Assembly (NCBI GenBank): GCA_022577435.1
Contig: JAKOON010000012.1
Coordinates: 4,883,412-4,947,411, forward strand
Origin: Embiotoca jacksoni
Lineage: Eukaryota > Chordata > Actinopteri > Embiotocidae
Reading direction: 5' to 3'
DNA: 64,000 nt
Positions within the stretch are counted from its first letter, which is position 1. Every line of letters starts with the position of its first letter. The notes below the pieces were generated by a model that was not told where the DNA came from, did not search any database, and worked only from the letters and a program-made list of their open reading frames with translations. Shown here piece after piece: positions 48,801 to 60,280 of this stretch. The translations under genes and the position numbers were made by a program.

Positions 48801-49277
48801 TATCACGCGTCTCTTTTACAGACAATGTAAAGGACTGGAGCAAGGTCGTGCTTGCTTATGAGCCTGTGTGGGCCATTGGCACCGGCAAGACTGCCTCCCC
48901 ACAGCAGGTAAATATTAGGAATATTTCCCTTATTGCGATTATAATGAGCACAGTCTCCACCATAATAACTGTTCCCTGTGTGATATCTCAGGCTCAGGAA
49001 GTTCACGACAAGCTGAGGGTGTGGCTGAAGACCAACGTGTCTGAGGCTGTCGCCAACTCAGTGAGGATCATCTATGGAGGTCAGTTTGTCGTTGGTGTAG
49101 TTGTTTTCTTTTGATTCTTGCATCTATCTCTTCTCATAATCGTGGCTCTTCTCCTCAGGTTCTGTGACTGGTGCTACCTGCAAAGAACTCGCCTCCCAGA
49201 AGGACGTTGACGGTTTCCTCGTGGGCGGAGCCTCTCTCAAGCCAGAGTTTATCGAGATCATTAATGCAAAGGCATAA
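45844..49277 (+). CDS. tpi1: Triosephosphate isomerase
   Basis: Cytosolic glycolytic enzyme interconverting dihydroxyacetone phosphate and glyceraldehyde 3-phosphate; works as a dimer. Exons 45844-45952, 48122-48245, 48337-48421, 48539-48671, 48822-48907, 48992-49079 and 49159-49277, all with GT-AG borders, sum to 744 nt and 247 residues, two fewer than human. The TIM-barrel signature residues are present: NWKMN with Lys near 12, GHSERRH with the catalytic His near 94, and YEPVWAIGTGKTA with the catalytic Glu near 164 followed by flexible loop 6; YGGSV and FLVGGASL bind phosphate. The protein ends IINAKA. The seven-exon structure is as in mammals. No defect was seen. Fishes have two copies from the teleost duplication (tpi1a, tpi1b); which one this is cannot be told from the sequence alone. 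Confidence 0.98.
45953..48121 (+). other. tpi1: tpi1 first intron
   Basis: A 2.2 kb intron. It contains an interspersed repeat tail (47575-47700) and T-runs. No exon was seen. Confidence 0.85.
47575..47700 (+). repeat. Retroelement-type tail
   Basis: GCAGCACTTTGGGCAACTTT, then AAATGTGTTATAGAAATAAA and TGACTTGACTTAA resemble the common vertebrate LINE/SINE 3' end with CACTTTG, TGTGCTATATAAATAAA and a TTGACT-type tail. Boundaries are uncertain. Confidence 0.5.
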
Positions 49278-49877
49278 AAAAAACGCCCAGGCAGCTGCGG
49301 ATTTGACCAGGTCAGAGGCCAGCTCCATTCAGACGATCCAGTTCCATCACCCATTACTCTCAGCACTTAATGCTCTTCCCTGCTTTTTTTTTTCAAAGTA
49401 TTTGTGTAATGATGTCATTCCCTCCCTTTCCTTTATTTTTTTGGGATATACTATACTGAAGAAAAGGGACAGGCTGACACATGCACTGCACTGCACTGAT
49501 AAAGAGTTAAGTCCACTGAGAAACTAGTCTGTGTGCATACTAACTTCCACACCAAGTGCTCGAGTTGTAAAGACTGACAGTTACACCTTGAGGTGGACGG
49601 GCAGTCCACGCCTTTACTTGAAAAGTTTGCGAACTTTTTTTGTGTAAACAGTGTCACAGCTCATGTCAATCAAATGTATTTTTACCGGTGTGTCTCTTTT
49701 TTGTGTAATTATGATGTTCTGTGGCTTTTACCTCCTCTAGACGTGCATGATCCGCTCTCTCGATGGTTGTTTTGCCAAGAGGAAAGTGTCCATTACATGT
49801 TCATTACATGGCCGATGGGTGTGAGGGTAGGAAGGCTGTAAGGAAACATTATAATAAACAGTTTAGAGACCGTTTCA
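49278..49877 (+). other. tpi1: tpi1 3' UTR
   Basis: From the TAA stop to about 20 nt past the AATAAA at 49853-49858. The length of about 600 nt is ordinary for this gene. Confidence 0.65.
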
Positions 49878-50011
49878 GTGTGTTGTCTCTTGTTTTTCTT
49901 TTGACCTGATCATATGTATACCTTCCAGTGAAAACCTTAAGTATGATGATATTCCTTAAATTGTCTAGAATAACTACTTGTATGTATGTGTATATCTATA
50001 TATAGATGTAT

Positions 50012-50044
<33 letters not shown>

Positions 50045-51480
50045 GAGAGAGAGATCTAAATGTGTGTGTGTATATCTACATATTTATAAATAATCTACTC
50101 TTCAGACTGCTATGTGTTCATACACAGATAGTTGTACTCCCAGCGGTATTCTCTGGATGATGGAGAGAGAGAATCTTATTACAGAAGTGAACTCCTGTTA
50201 AGACAATGCCATGCAGAGAAGCTGCTATTTTTATCCCGGCGCAGAACTCAAACACAAACAGCAATGCAAGATTTATGAATCAGGGGAAAATTGTAGATTT
50301 GCCAACTACGAGTTTACATAGAAAGATTGTTAAAACACACACACACACGTCTATATTTGTAAGGACCCTCATTAACATATAGCATTTTTTTTTTTGTGCT
50401 TTTTTAGTCAAGACATCCATCTTGTTTGCTGTAATGAAGCTTCAGTAAAATTCCCTCAGTGAGGGCTCTTTAAGAAGTTGGTTTTGGACACAGTTTTTAT
50501 ACTTCTCAAATATAAACACACACAACAGATGCGCTGTACAGGACTCACTGCATAGGAGGCAAAGATATATCTCTCCAAAGATGCCCTAACTGTTGATCAC
50601 AAAATTGTAACTGTTTTCAGTTGGCTTGCAGACCAGGTATACGGTGCAAACACATGTAAGGTGTCTAAATTACAGTGTGTTTAGTGGTTGTAAGTTTGTA
50701 TGTAGTCTTCAACCGGATTTCTGCATTTTCATGTAAACTAATTTAACTTTTATTTATAGTGGATTGGGTGATCTTTTGCAGTACAGGACAGGAACAGGCA
50801 ATAATATGAATCCAGGCAGTAGATATAATGGTCTTGAGGTGACGGCCATGAAAAAGTGTTTTTGAATTTATTAAAATTCAGTAGCAGTCCAGTGGTCTCT
50901 AAACCAGATCTGTCTCAGGGTTCATGAGGGTTCACTGGTGGAGGTTTGATTCAACCTTTCCTTTTGGATTTGCTGCAATCTGCATGCCTGTCTTCAGTAA
51001 ACTTTAGGGTTTAACCAAATATTTGCTTCTCCCCTGTCTTTGTCCATCTTACATTCTCACTGTGTTGAAGCAACCACAGGACTGAACTAGTACAACTGTA
51101 GGTATGTACGAGTGGAATATAATACAATTATAACAGGGCTTTTAAAAATGTGAATGTATTATTCCTTTTCTGATATAAATGGGAACATAATACAAAGTTT
51201 ATTGCACATAGTTTTGAACATAAAACAGCACACACTGGATAGAAAAATGCAGGAGCCATTACAGTTTTTAATTTTGCTCGTGTGGTTCATATTTCCAGCA
51301 AGTAATTAATACAATTTTAACAAAGGATTTCATTAGAAGTGCAAATGGTTGCCAGATATTATAAAATATAGTGTACTACCCTCTTTAAAGTAGTATTTTA
51401 TACGGCGCAACCCCTTAATGATAAAACCTGTGTTACCTTAGTTTTCATTAAATTATTCCATTGCTCCATTTATTTTGTCC
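49878..51480. other. Intergenic, tpi1 to zinc-finger gene
   Basis: Contains a compound inverted microsatellite (49999-50083), a solitary fragment of the GTGAGGACC-end MITE next to a CA run (50336-50390) and AT-rich unique sequence. No exon was recognised. Confidence 0.55.
49999..50083. repeat. Compound microsatellite forming an inverted repeat
   Basis: TATAGATGTATACACACACA on the left is largely complementary to TGTGTGTGTATATCTACATA on the right, with TA and GA blocks between them. It could form a hairpin with an arm of about 25 bp. Confidence 0.75.
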
Positions 51481-51518
51481 ACTGCTGGAGAGGAGGAGCG
51501 CCACCTTTACCCTCCGGT

Positions 51519-51532
51519 CCTGTAGGGGGCGG
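51519..51532 (+). promoter_or_regulatory. CTCF-like site upstream of the zinc-finger gene
   Basis: CCTGTAGGGGGCGG fits the vertebrate CTCF core CCASYAGRKGGCRS at 13 of 14 positions. It sits about 140 bp upstream of the start codon, in a CG-rich stretch that is probably the promoter. Confidence 0.5.
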
Positions 51533-51668
51533 AGGTGCCTCGTTTTGAACGTTTTGCGTGTCTCTGTCTCATGTCCGTGTTTACAAGCGAAGCGTGACGT
51601 TTAAGGACCCGCAAGAATACGTCTCCAATCGCAACTAAAACACATTAGTTTTCTGTATAAACGTCAAA

Positions 51669-52675
51669 ATGCAGTCATTGAGAGTTTTTCTCAACGAGAC
51701 ACTGACTGCAGCGGCTGAGGAGATATTCGGAGCTGTAGAAAAGACAATAGTCGAATACAAAGAGGAGCTTTGTCGTTCAAAAGATTTGGAAATCAGCCGT
51801 CTCAGGATGCAGCTCAAGATTCTCAAGTCAGGTTGGTTTGAATGAAATGCTCCTTGTAGCCAAACCTCGTTCAGATTTGGGCTGCGTGTTAGTTTAACTG
51901 CATGACTGTGATGTTATTCTTTGTCTTTTACTTAGAACCAAGATATGTTGGAGCCCAGCTGCTGCAGCACACCCACCACCACAACCATCCTCCTCCTCCT
52001 CCTCCTCCTCCTCAGCAGCAGGAGCACCATCAGTCAGCCTCTGCAGTGGATGCTCCTGATCCCCTGGATGCTCCTGATCCCCTGGATGCCCCTGATCCCC
52101 TGGATGCTCCCAAGCCCCTGGATGCCCCTGAGCCCCAGCACTGCGAGGAGGACGAGGGCAGCAGCATGGAGCAGGAGCTTCCCGAGCCCTCACGGGTCAA
52201 GAAGGAGCACGAGAAGAGCCATAGGGACTTCTGGATGGGTCATGATGCAGAGCAGCTCGAAGCTCTTGAATCAGACATTAAGGACTTCATGTCATCTCCT
52301 TCCAGTCTGAAAGACAGTCTGCAGGACCACACTTTACCTTTCCACCCTTACTACAACGGCGACGAGAGCAGAGACAAACCCTACAGCTGCTCTGTTTGTG
52401 AAAAGCGTTTCAGTAACTGCTCCCACCTGGCAGCTCACATCAGGACACACACAGGAGAGAGACCGTACAGATGTGAACTATGCAGGAAGACTTTCATCAC
52501 AACGAGTGCTCTGAACAGACACCAGACGATCCACACCGAGGGGAAACCCTTCGTGTGTAATTTTTGTGGCAAATCCTTTAAATGGATGGAGTCTCTTGGC
52601 AGACACGTGAGAAGTGTGCACAAGAGGGAGAATGACTCCACAGAGGGATGTAAAAATTACACTGATGTCCAATAG
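51669..52675 (+). CDS. Three-finger C2H2 zinc-finger protein with acidic repeat
   Basis: Probable nuclear DNA-binding protein; target unknown. Two exons, 51669-51831 and 51936-52675, join across a GT-AG intron (TTACTTAG acceptor) to 300 residues. Exon 1 encodes a coiled-coil-like N-terminus (TLTAAAEEIFGAVEKTI, then KEELCRSKDLEISRLRMQLK) that is common to many teleost C2H2 genes in place of a KRAB or SCAN box. Exon 2 has a His/Pro/Gln-rich stretch, five head-to-tail copies of a six-residue DAPDPL-type repeat, an acidic segment, then three C2H2 fingers: CSVCEKRF..HIRTH, CELCRKTF..HQTIH and CNFCGKSF..HVRSVH, with TGERPY- and TEGKPF-type linkers. The last finger has an HxxxxH-type spacing (HVRSVH). 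An AATAAA at 52902-52907 is the likely polyadenylation signal. I do not recognise a named orthologue. Confidence 0.88.
52055..52136 (+). repeat. Coding 18-bp minisatellite
   Basis: About four and a half copies of GATGCTCCTGATCCCCTG, with changes to GATGCC, AAGCCC and GAGCCC in the last units, inside exon 2 of the zinc-finger gene. It encodes the DAPDPL repeats and stays in frame because 18 is divisible by three. Confidence 0.92.
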
Positions 52676-52978
52676 GCTAGTTATGTTGTGATTTTATGTT
52701 CGTCATATATGATTTTATTGTAAAAACACACAATAAGTGTGAAGAAGGAATGTAATAGTGTTATATGTTTAGTCGTGAATTTTGTTGGTTGATGTGCATG
52801 GACCTCAAAAAGCCTTGTTTACAAAAAGCTGCAGTAAACAATTTGCAAATTAAATGTAAGAACTTTTTTACAAGAAAACTACGGTACATTTATTCCTTCA
52901 AAATAAAATACAAATTCTCTTAACAGTTATTCTGCTTTGTGCTGTTGGAATATTAGAAAAAAGAAGTTGCACTACACT

Positions 52979-52992
52979 CCAGTAGGTGGCAG
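52979..52992 (+). promoter_or_regulatory. CTCF-like site downstream of the zinc-finger gene
   Basis: CCAGTAGGTGGCAG fits the CTCF core consensus at all 14 positions, in the same orientation as the site at 51519. The wider context (ACTCCAGTAGGTGGCAGTC) also occurs in fish interspersed repeats, so it may have been brought in by one. Confidence 0.5.
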
Positions 52993-53113
52993 TCACACCT
53001 TTTCATTCATAATTTCACATCAATCTCAGCAAGTAACATTACACATTTGAAATATGAGGGAGGTCCAGTCACACATAATAATAATATCTTCACCTGAAAT
53101 GCAGGAGAAGCAT

Positions 53114-53749
53114 CAGCAGGAGAAGTACTTGGATCTTTTGAAGTATTAACTAAATACTTAAGTAAAGTACAAAAGTAAATCTATTTATTTTACAGAATGG
53201 CCCAGAATCATATATATTATTATGGATTACAACTATGTTTGCATGCAGGTACAAGTTCAGGCTGAGGGCGGCACAGTGGTGTGAACCTTGGCCGGGGCCT
53301 GTGTTGAGTTTGAATGCTCTCCTTGTGCCTGTGTGGGTTCTCTCCGGGTACTCCGGCTTCCTCCCAACGTCCAAAGACATGCATGTCAGGTTAAGTGGTG
53401 ATTCTGAAAAATTGCCAGAGAGCGTGAATGGTCTTTGTTCCTGTCTGTCTCTTTGTGTTGGCCCTGTGATGGAGTGGTGACCTTGCCTTTGCCCAAAGTG
53501 AGCCTGTTCAGAATAAAGATACATAAAAAGATAATGGATGGATAGATGAAAGTTTAGGCTGGAAAGTACCATCAATTGTAGCTGCCATAAGTGAGTGAAG
53601 TAAAAATAGTGTCATATTTACTTCCAATGGAGAGAGAATATATCGTATAAACAGTGTGAAGTACAATAAAAGGTATGTTATGTAAAGTGAACGTGCCTCA
53701 GAACTGTACTTAAGTGAAATATTTGAGTAAATGTCACTTTCCACCACTC
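53114..53749. mobile_element. CAGTGGTGGAA-family element split by a nested insertion
   Basis: The left part (CAGCAGGAGAAGTACTTGGA, ACTTAAGTAAAGTACAAAAG) and the right part (GTACTTAAGTGAAATATTTG, CACTTTCCACCACT) match the two ends of the element at 40629-41077. Between them lies an unrelated repeat at 53266-53545. The left terminus is degenerate. Confidence 0.6.
53266..53545 (+). mobile_element. Nested fish SINE-like repeat
   Basis: GGCGGCACAGTGGTGT, then CTCCTTGTGCCTGTGTGGGT, CTCCGGGTACTCCGGCTTCC, TCCAAAGACATGCATGTCAG, GCCCTGTGATGGAGTGGTGA and an ending in GATAATGGATGGATA. This order is the signature of a very common teleost repeat. Part of its 5' middle section is missing here. Confidence 0.75.
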
Positions 53750-56743
53750 AGATGTTAAAGAAATCCCAGTTTAAATGCTAAGCAGACATGCAGAATACAA
53801 CCACTGACCCTTTAAATTAAGATTTTAATTTACAATTGAATATCTGAATTCCCATCTGAGAAAAATTCATTTTCTATATGTAAGTGAGGAAATAACTGAG
53901 TAAAGCTTATCCTTTACTCCCTGTTGATTCCAATTTAAGTTGTGTTTTCAGATATATCGGACAAATAATCTTATTTTACTTTGTCTGACACTCTCAGGTT
54001 TCTACATCTGGTTCTTACAATTTTTAAAGCTACTTGATGTCTACATTGCGTGAAATGTTATACAGAAAGACTGTGTCATCTAATGGAAATAATCATATAT
54101 AAATGTTTTTCAACGCTTTTGAGAAAACCGTGCTTTTTTTTTTTATTGATTTATTGTCTGAAACACAAATAATAACAGCAATATATCAGATAAATGTCTG
54201 ATAAAATTCTCCTCAAAAGAGGTGTAAAACCAAATTATACATCACTTGTTATGCATATTTGACAAATCCCTGTATTAGGCCTTTTTCACAACGCACGTTT
54301 TGACTTGTTTTAGTCGGAAATGCTGCTGTTAGTAACAACGAATACAGCTCTGTTCTATTTTGTGACCCAGTAAGTCATGACCTTTACTTTTACATCAATC
54401 TATGTGGTTGATGGTACATTATTGACTCCTGTGCTTTTCCTAACAAAATACCCTATTTTTTAAAATGTTAGCTGTGAAGAAGCTTTTTTTTTTTTCTTTT
54501 TTTTTTTTACTACAGCTACACTGTTGCCTACAGTGATAAATGATACAGAAGTAGACAATTTGGTGAAGGTCCTTGTGTTTTACACAAAGTGAGCTCCATA
54601 AAGAAATGGCCTCCGCATTCTGGTGTGGAGGAACTTGAGTGGCAGGCAAAGAGCTCAATGAATTGGACGGACATCAGCGCCCGACCTCACTTAGTGTTTT
54701 AGCGGCTGGATGAGGGTTTAATGTTCAGGAGTACACATACACTTTTGTTCACACAGTTTCCACCACTCTCCTCATCGTCAGACTAAAATCAGAGAGCTGT
54801 TCACCTTGCTGCTCTCTGTAGTTGTTGTCATTATGAGTCCGTTACTTATATTTAGGGTGATATTGGGAGTTGTTATGCAGAATAGCTGACTCACCATTTT
54901 AGCCTGTGTATGTATGTAGCACGGCTAAATACTTTGTTTTATATTAGTATATATACATTTTAAATTAACCCACTTACAGGAAAAAGTATTCAAGTTGAAT
55001 TAAGATATGCAGGAGTAAAGACTTTGAATCTATGAAGTAAAGAGTTCAGTGTCTTAGCTGCCAGGCTCAATAGGCCAATATGCAAATTTCAACACAATGT
55101 TTTTCGGTTAATGTGTTAGCTTTAGTTCCTGACTGTCACTGACTGAGGTAGAAAGGCAGCAGTTCCACTTCATTCATGCCTCATAATGTTGCAGAACATC
55201 TTGTTGAACTGGAACATTATTTCAGGAAACACTCACTCACTTATTGGAGAGTGATCTGCTGAGGGCTTTCATGCAGTAAACCACTTTGGACAAGTGTGCA
55301 GAGTAGACAATTAAAATGATGACACAATATTTCAAATTGAAAATCAGGATTATCGTAAAGATGAATTGTGCGATGGGGCTCGGCCACAAATCATCATTGT
55401 AAACTCAAGAACCTCCACAAAGAGAGCAGCTTTAGGACAGTTTGTAGGTGTGACCATCAAAGTGTTATTACAACCTCGTTGGGTCATTTTACAACCCATT
55501 CTGCGCCTTCTCTGTTGTTTGGCAGGACATTTAAGAAAATATTACAAATATTTTTTTCACTCGTGTGTTCAAAATATTGCTTACCATTAACTCTGAGATC
55601 AAAGGAATCACTTTCAGAAATGTTTCAGGTGTCTGAGGAAACAAAAATCACAAATATTTCTGCTGGAAAATATCCAACCAATGTTTGATAAAAGCAAAGA
55701 TCTGGCTTGTATGTTGATTATTTTAAAACGTCATATATCTCTAATTAATAATATTGCACTATAGAAAAAAAGATTTCATTTCACCAGTTTACTCAGATTG
55801 CTGTCTAATATATATTTCTTTTATTCCAGCTCATCCAGGACGAGTAACAACTTCTCACACTGGGTACACTCGATTGGTTGAATCCTCCAGCTGCAACAGT
55901 ATGAGAAAGAAACTGTGCCCATTTGGACCTTCTGTGAAATTATTCATCAGCATCAAAAGCCTCCTCTCCACACTGCCATCATCTTCAGCGCCAATCCACC
56001 GGTAAACCATGCTATTAAAATGTGTTCAATTTCATAAATATTTCATCTCATACTACTCTGTCTTTAATAACAGCGTGCTCTTCACATTATAGTCAAACCC
56101 AGCATTGTGTTTGCTCCAACAGGAGCTTTACCACAGTGCTGATCCTCACAGTAATGGAGTTTCCGCCATCCTTTTCTGTGTCTTTGACTGACACTTCAAT
56201 GTTTTCACACATATTAGAGTAAGCCCTCTAAAAGCCCAGCTCTTTTATTTCTCCTGCCAACCTTGTGATTCTGAATATGAGTGTTTATATCTTCAACTTG
56301 ATCAAAGCTATCTAGAGGCTGCCACAGATGACATGAACCTGATTTTTTAAGTTTCAGGTAGATTTAGACAGGAAGACGTATGAAGTCAGCGAACAGCACA
56401 TTTACTTGTGCATTTCTGGATAATACATTTCAGGGATGCTCATCAACACACGGTGTATGTTATGTGTCTTGTGTCGACCCTCTTGAGGCCCGGCTTCGCT
56501 CTGCAGGACTCTGGTGAGCAGACTCGGGTCTTTAGAGAGATTTAGCTCATCTGGTCGGCTGCTCTGTGAATGCTGTCAGTCTCTGCACTTTTTTTTTCTC
56601 ACAACTCGTGTGGTCTCTCCTGCTTTGTGCAGCCTTGAATTTTGAATTCAGTACTGGTCAGGCTCTGGCTGTAATACTCCATGTTGCTGGCATCTGTTTT
56701 TTTCAGCATCCCTCTTAAAACGAACCGGCAGACCTCCCTCCCC

Positions 56744-56748
<5 letters not shown>

Positions 56749-56779
<31 letters not shown>
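56749..56779. repeat. (TG)n microsatellite
   Basis: About 15 TG units. Confidence 0.95.
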
Positions 56780-56782
<3 letters not shown>

Positions 56783-57659
56783 GTTTATCAATGGTCGCCT
56801 GATAGTGACGTGAAAACAAGCCTTTTTTGATTCGGCAAGGAAGGAGTCGCTAAAAAAAAAAAAAAAGAGGTGGCGGTGTGGAAAAAGAAAGGCGCAGTGG
56901 CAGATCGCAGGTGAAGGGGGAAGCAAAGAGAAGAAAAGTCCAGCGAAACAGTCCACCTCGTCGGCGATGAAGGTTTAGTAGTAAAGAGGAGGTAGTTAAG
57001 CCATCGGGACTATACGGTCTGTACGGAGGACGCGTCACAGGAACTCGGAGCAACATTACCGCCAGCAAGAAAGTAAGCGCTTGACAGTCAGCTGACTGTC
57101 GGTATCGCAGCCGGTAGAGCTGACTTACCCCCTGACTGACTGAACTGACTGAACTGGGCGGACATTATTTTCCCTTTGAGTGGATTATATACATCTTTAA
57201 TATTTTTGTTTTTCCTTGGAAACATCCAGAGGTGGACTCTTTTTGTTGGGTGTTTCTCCCTTTTATTTTTTTCTCTCACTGAACTTTTTTTTTTCTCTCT
57301 TGGGAAAATAAAAGAGACTCACTTGACAAGAACTGTGCATCTCCTACGGTTTGTGGTCATTGATAACGGACTGAATTTATGTGAACATATTGTCAATATG
57401 TACACAACTGGTTACTGTTACAGTTTTACAAGTTACTGTTAAATGTGGGATGTGTAGCATCTGTTCTTTTTCATTTTGATAGCTAAGAATATTAGATGTT
57501 AAAAACCCGAGTTGACCTTTGAACTTTAGGATATAAACTCTCATCCCTTCACCATTTTATCCCATTAGACATTTGTGATAATTTCTGCCTTAACTAGTGA
57601 ATGAATTCACAAAAATAATGAATTCACGAAATAATGAGTTCTGGCCACAGAATATGTTT

Positions 57660-57929
57660 GTGAAGTCACAATGACCTTTGGCCTTTGGCCGCCAAAACCT
57701 AATCAGTTTGTCTTTGCGTCCAAGTGAGGGTTTGTGCCAAATTTGAAGAAATTCCCTCAAGGTGTACCAAAGATGTTGTGTTTGTGAGAATGGGGTGCAT
57801 CGATGGAAGGGACGTGAGGTCACACAGTGACCTTGACCTTTGACCCCCCCAACATCTAATCAGCTCATCTTTGGATCCAAGTGAAAGTTTGTGCCAAATT
57901 TGGAGAAACTCTTTCAAGGCGCCCCTGAC
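57660..57929. repeat. Tandem duplicate of a fish repeat with nuclear-receptor-type half-sites
   Basis: Two related units of about 115 bp (57660-57776 and 57811-57929) share TGACCTTTG/TGACCTTTGACC, CTAATCAG, ATCCAAGTGA/GTCCAAGTGA, TTTGTGCCAAATTTG and CTCAAGG/TTCAAGG. It is a known abundant teleost family. The second unit contains GTGACCTTGACCTTTGACC. Confidence 0.7.
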
Positions 57930-60194
57930 ATATCCCATTCACACAGGGAAAAAATACAAACAATTCTATGTTGAGAAGGCGAGCCTCTAGCTTCTGTTAT
58001 TGGACATGAGTCAAGTCTTTTAAAGTGAAAATCTTCCACACAGCATGACAGTTAAACAGACACCATCGCTGCTTCTCTAGCTGTAGTTCCTTGTGTCAGA
58101 CAGTTGCAGCAAATGTGTTCTTTGGCCTATAAAACCACTGGTTTTGTTCCTGAAACCATGGAGTTTTAATTTGAATCAGTTTTCATAATGCCCTGGTTGC
58201 TGAGATGGCGTACTTCCGCAAACTGATGTAAAGTGGAAGGAGAGAAGGCTCCGGTCCTGTTCTCGCTGTTGTCACCCTCCTGTTATCTGCAACCACTTAA
58301 AGATGCTCAGCAATGCCTGGAGAGGATCCACTGGGATCATCTTCTCCGGGCTGGAGTGAGCAAGAGGTCAGAGGAGATTGATTGTCTGGGCGAGAGGAGG
58401 TGAAAAAGGCAACAGACTCTGTTACTCAACCAGCAATTGTGCCGCTTTGCAGCTCATGTGTCGCTGCCGCAGGCCGGGGACAACACTCTCAGAGATGAAT
58501 GAGATGTTGGAGGATTTGCTCAAGCAGAAGTTTCATTGACCAGGGTAAGTATCTGTCCCTGTAGATTTTAGCAACAGGGCTATGAATGGTACTAGACAAG
58601 CATTCCTCCTCTGATTGAACGAAACAAAGATTGAAAGAGTAGTGATAGTGGGCAATCAAAGGGCAAACTCCACCAAGTATGACGGCTCCGATGGGAAGAG
58701 AAAGACGATCGTTGTGCAAAAATGTTCGAGGAGGAAGCAGGGAGGTGTGTTAAACACACTCTCTCAGGGCAAAACACCATACTGAAAATGCAAAGTGTGG
58801 AGAGGAAGATTTTTTCGCTGGAGGGAGCTTTTGGACAGGAACTAAACGGAATTAGTCATCGAGTGCTCAAACCCAAACATATGACAACGTAGCTTGACAG
58901 TTTGGTGTACTATTTGAGGGTTAGTGCACCATGTTTTGACATTTTGAGTGTCTCTATGAATGCATTTCTTGAATAACGGTGCAAAGGTGCAAACAGACAG
59001 CATTTCATTTACTTACTGCATTTAAAAAACCTGAGACTGAAGGCTTGTTTGTTTTATTATTTTTTATTTCACTTTAAATTAATTTAGAATAATTTGTCTG
59101 CGCGCACGCAATTTCATATGCATCACTTTGTCCTTCGTCATACTTCATCGATTTATTTACTTATTCCCAGCAGCTGTCAAGGGCACATGAATGAGAGCTA
59201 GACATCGTGCACAGTATGCATCAACATGCCAAGTCAACTTCTTCGGGGAACATTAGAATTTATTAGGCTTTGGCGTCACCTCTTCTTTTGTTGTAAATTT
59301 AGAAAATGGCCCAAGAAGTTGAGCATGTGTGACTTTGATCATCATATAATAAAAGAAGGATGTTGATTTGTGGCCTTGTTTGTTTAATTTGCGCAAATTA
59401 ATGTCACATGGGATCCGAAATAAATCTTGTGCTGAATTCTGAACCCGATGCTGCAACATTGTCATTAATGGCAACGCAATTAATTTCATAAACCACACAG
59501 ATGTACTTCCAAACTCTGATATAAATGTTTTCTGACACAATGTGATGCTGTAAAACATTCATATCCGATACTAAAAGTACATCAAAATGAAAGAATAAGA
59601 CGTATTTGTCCCAGATTTGAAAACAACAGGGGCTATTTATAACCTTTATTTTACATCCAAAATATTTAAACATATGAAAAGCGGCTACTATCGGACCTAT
59701 AAAATCCTGTGTTCAAACAAACTCTTTTGTCTTTCATCCACACCTTTCTCGATGTCCTTATCCACCCCGGAAAAAGGACTGATGAAGTACTAAGAATAAA
59801 CCCCAGATGTGATGTCACCAGGGGGGAAAAATCAGATTCGTCCTGCTGGAAGATACTTTACATTATGTTGACACACTTATTCAAGGTGACTTTTAATGAC
59901 ACACAACCTACATACCAACTCACAAGCATGCGCTGTACAGTATAGATTTCATTATATGGCTATCAATCAATGTCACATCACGAGGAGATTCTATATTACA
60001 TTAAAACATCTGGAGAACCTCGCTAGATGAATTAAATAAGACAGAATAAGGCAATAAATCTTAAAGCTGAAATATTGTGACGTTTGTTTAGAAGGATTTC
60101 CGAGTCAGCAATCAGCCTGTCTTGCAACGTATAGGCCACATTCGCTGATCCGTATCCATTTGAAGGAGATTCCTCTGGCCGGACACGGTGAGAA

Positions 60195-60230
60195 TACACA
60201 CACACACACACACACACACACAGGCACACG

Positions 60231-60278
<48 letters not shown>
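60195..60278. repeat. (CA)n microsatellite with interruptions
   Basis: CA repeat interrupted once by GGCACACGCACG. Confidence 0.95.

Positions 60279-60280
<2 letters not shown>

Noticed and set aside
45844..49277. Suspicion that tpi1 might be a processed or broken copy
   Set aside because: All seven exons, catalytic residues and splice sites are intact.
53235..53480. 81-codon plus-strand frame
   Set aside because: It is a reading of the SINE-like repeat.
55366..56222. Cluster of plus-strand frames of 66-106 codons
   Set aside because: No recognisable domain, low-complexity AT-rich codons and no matching splice phases.
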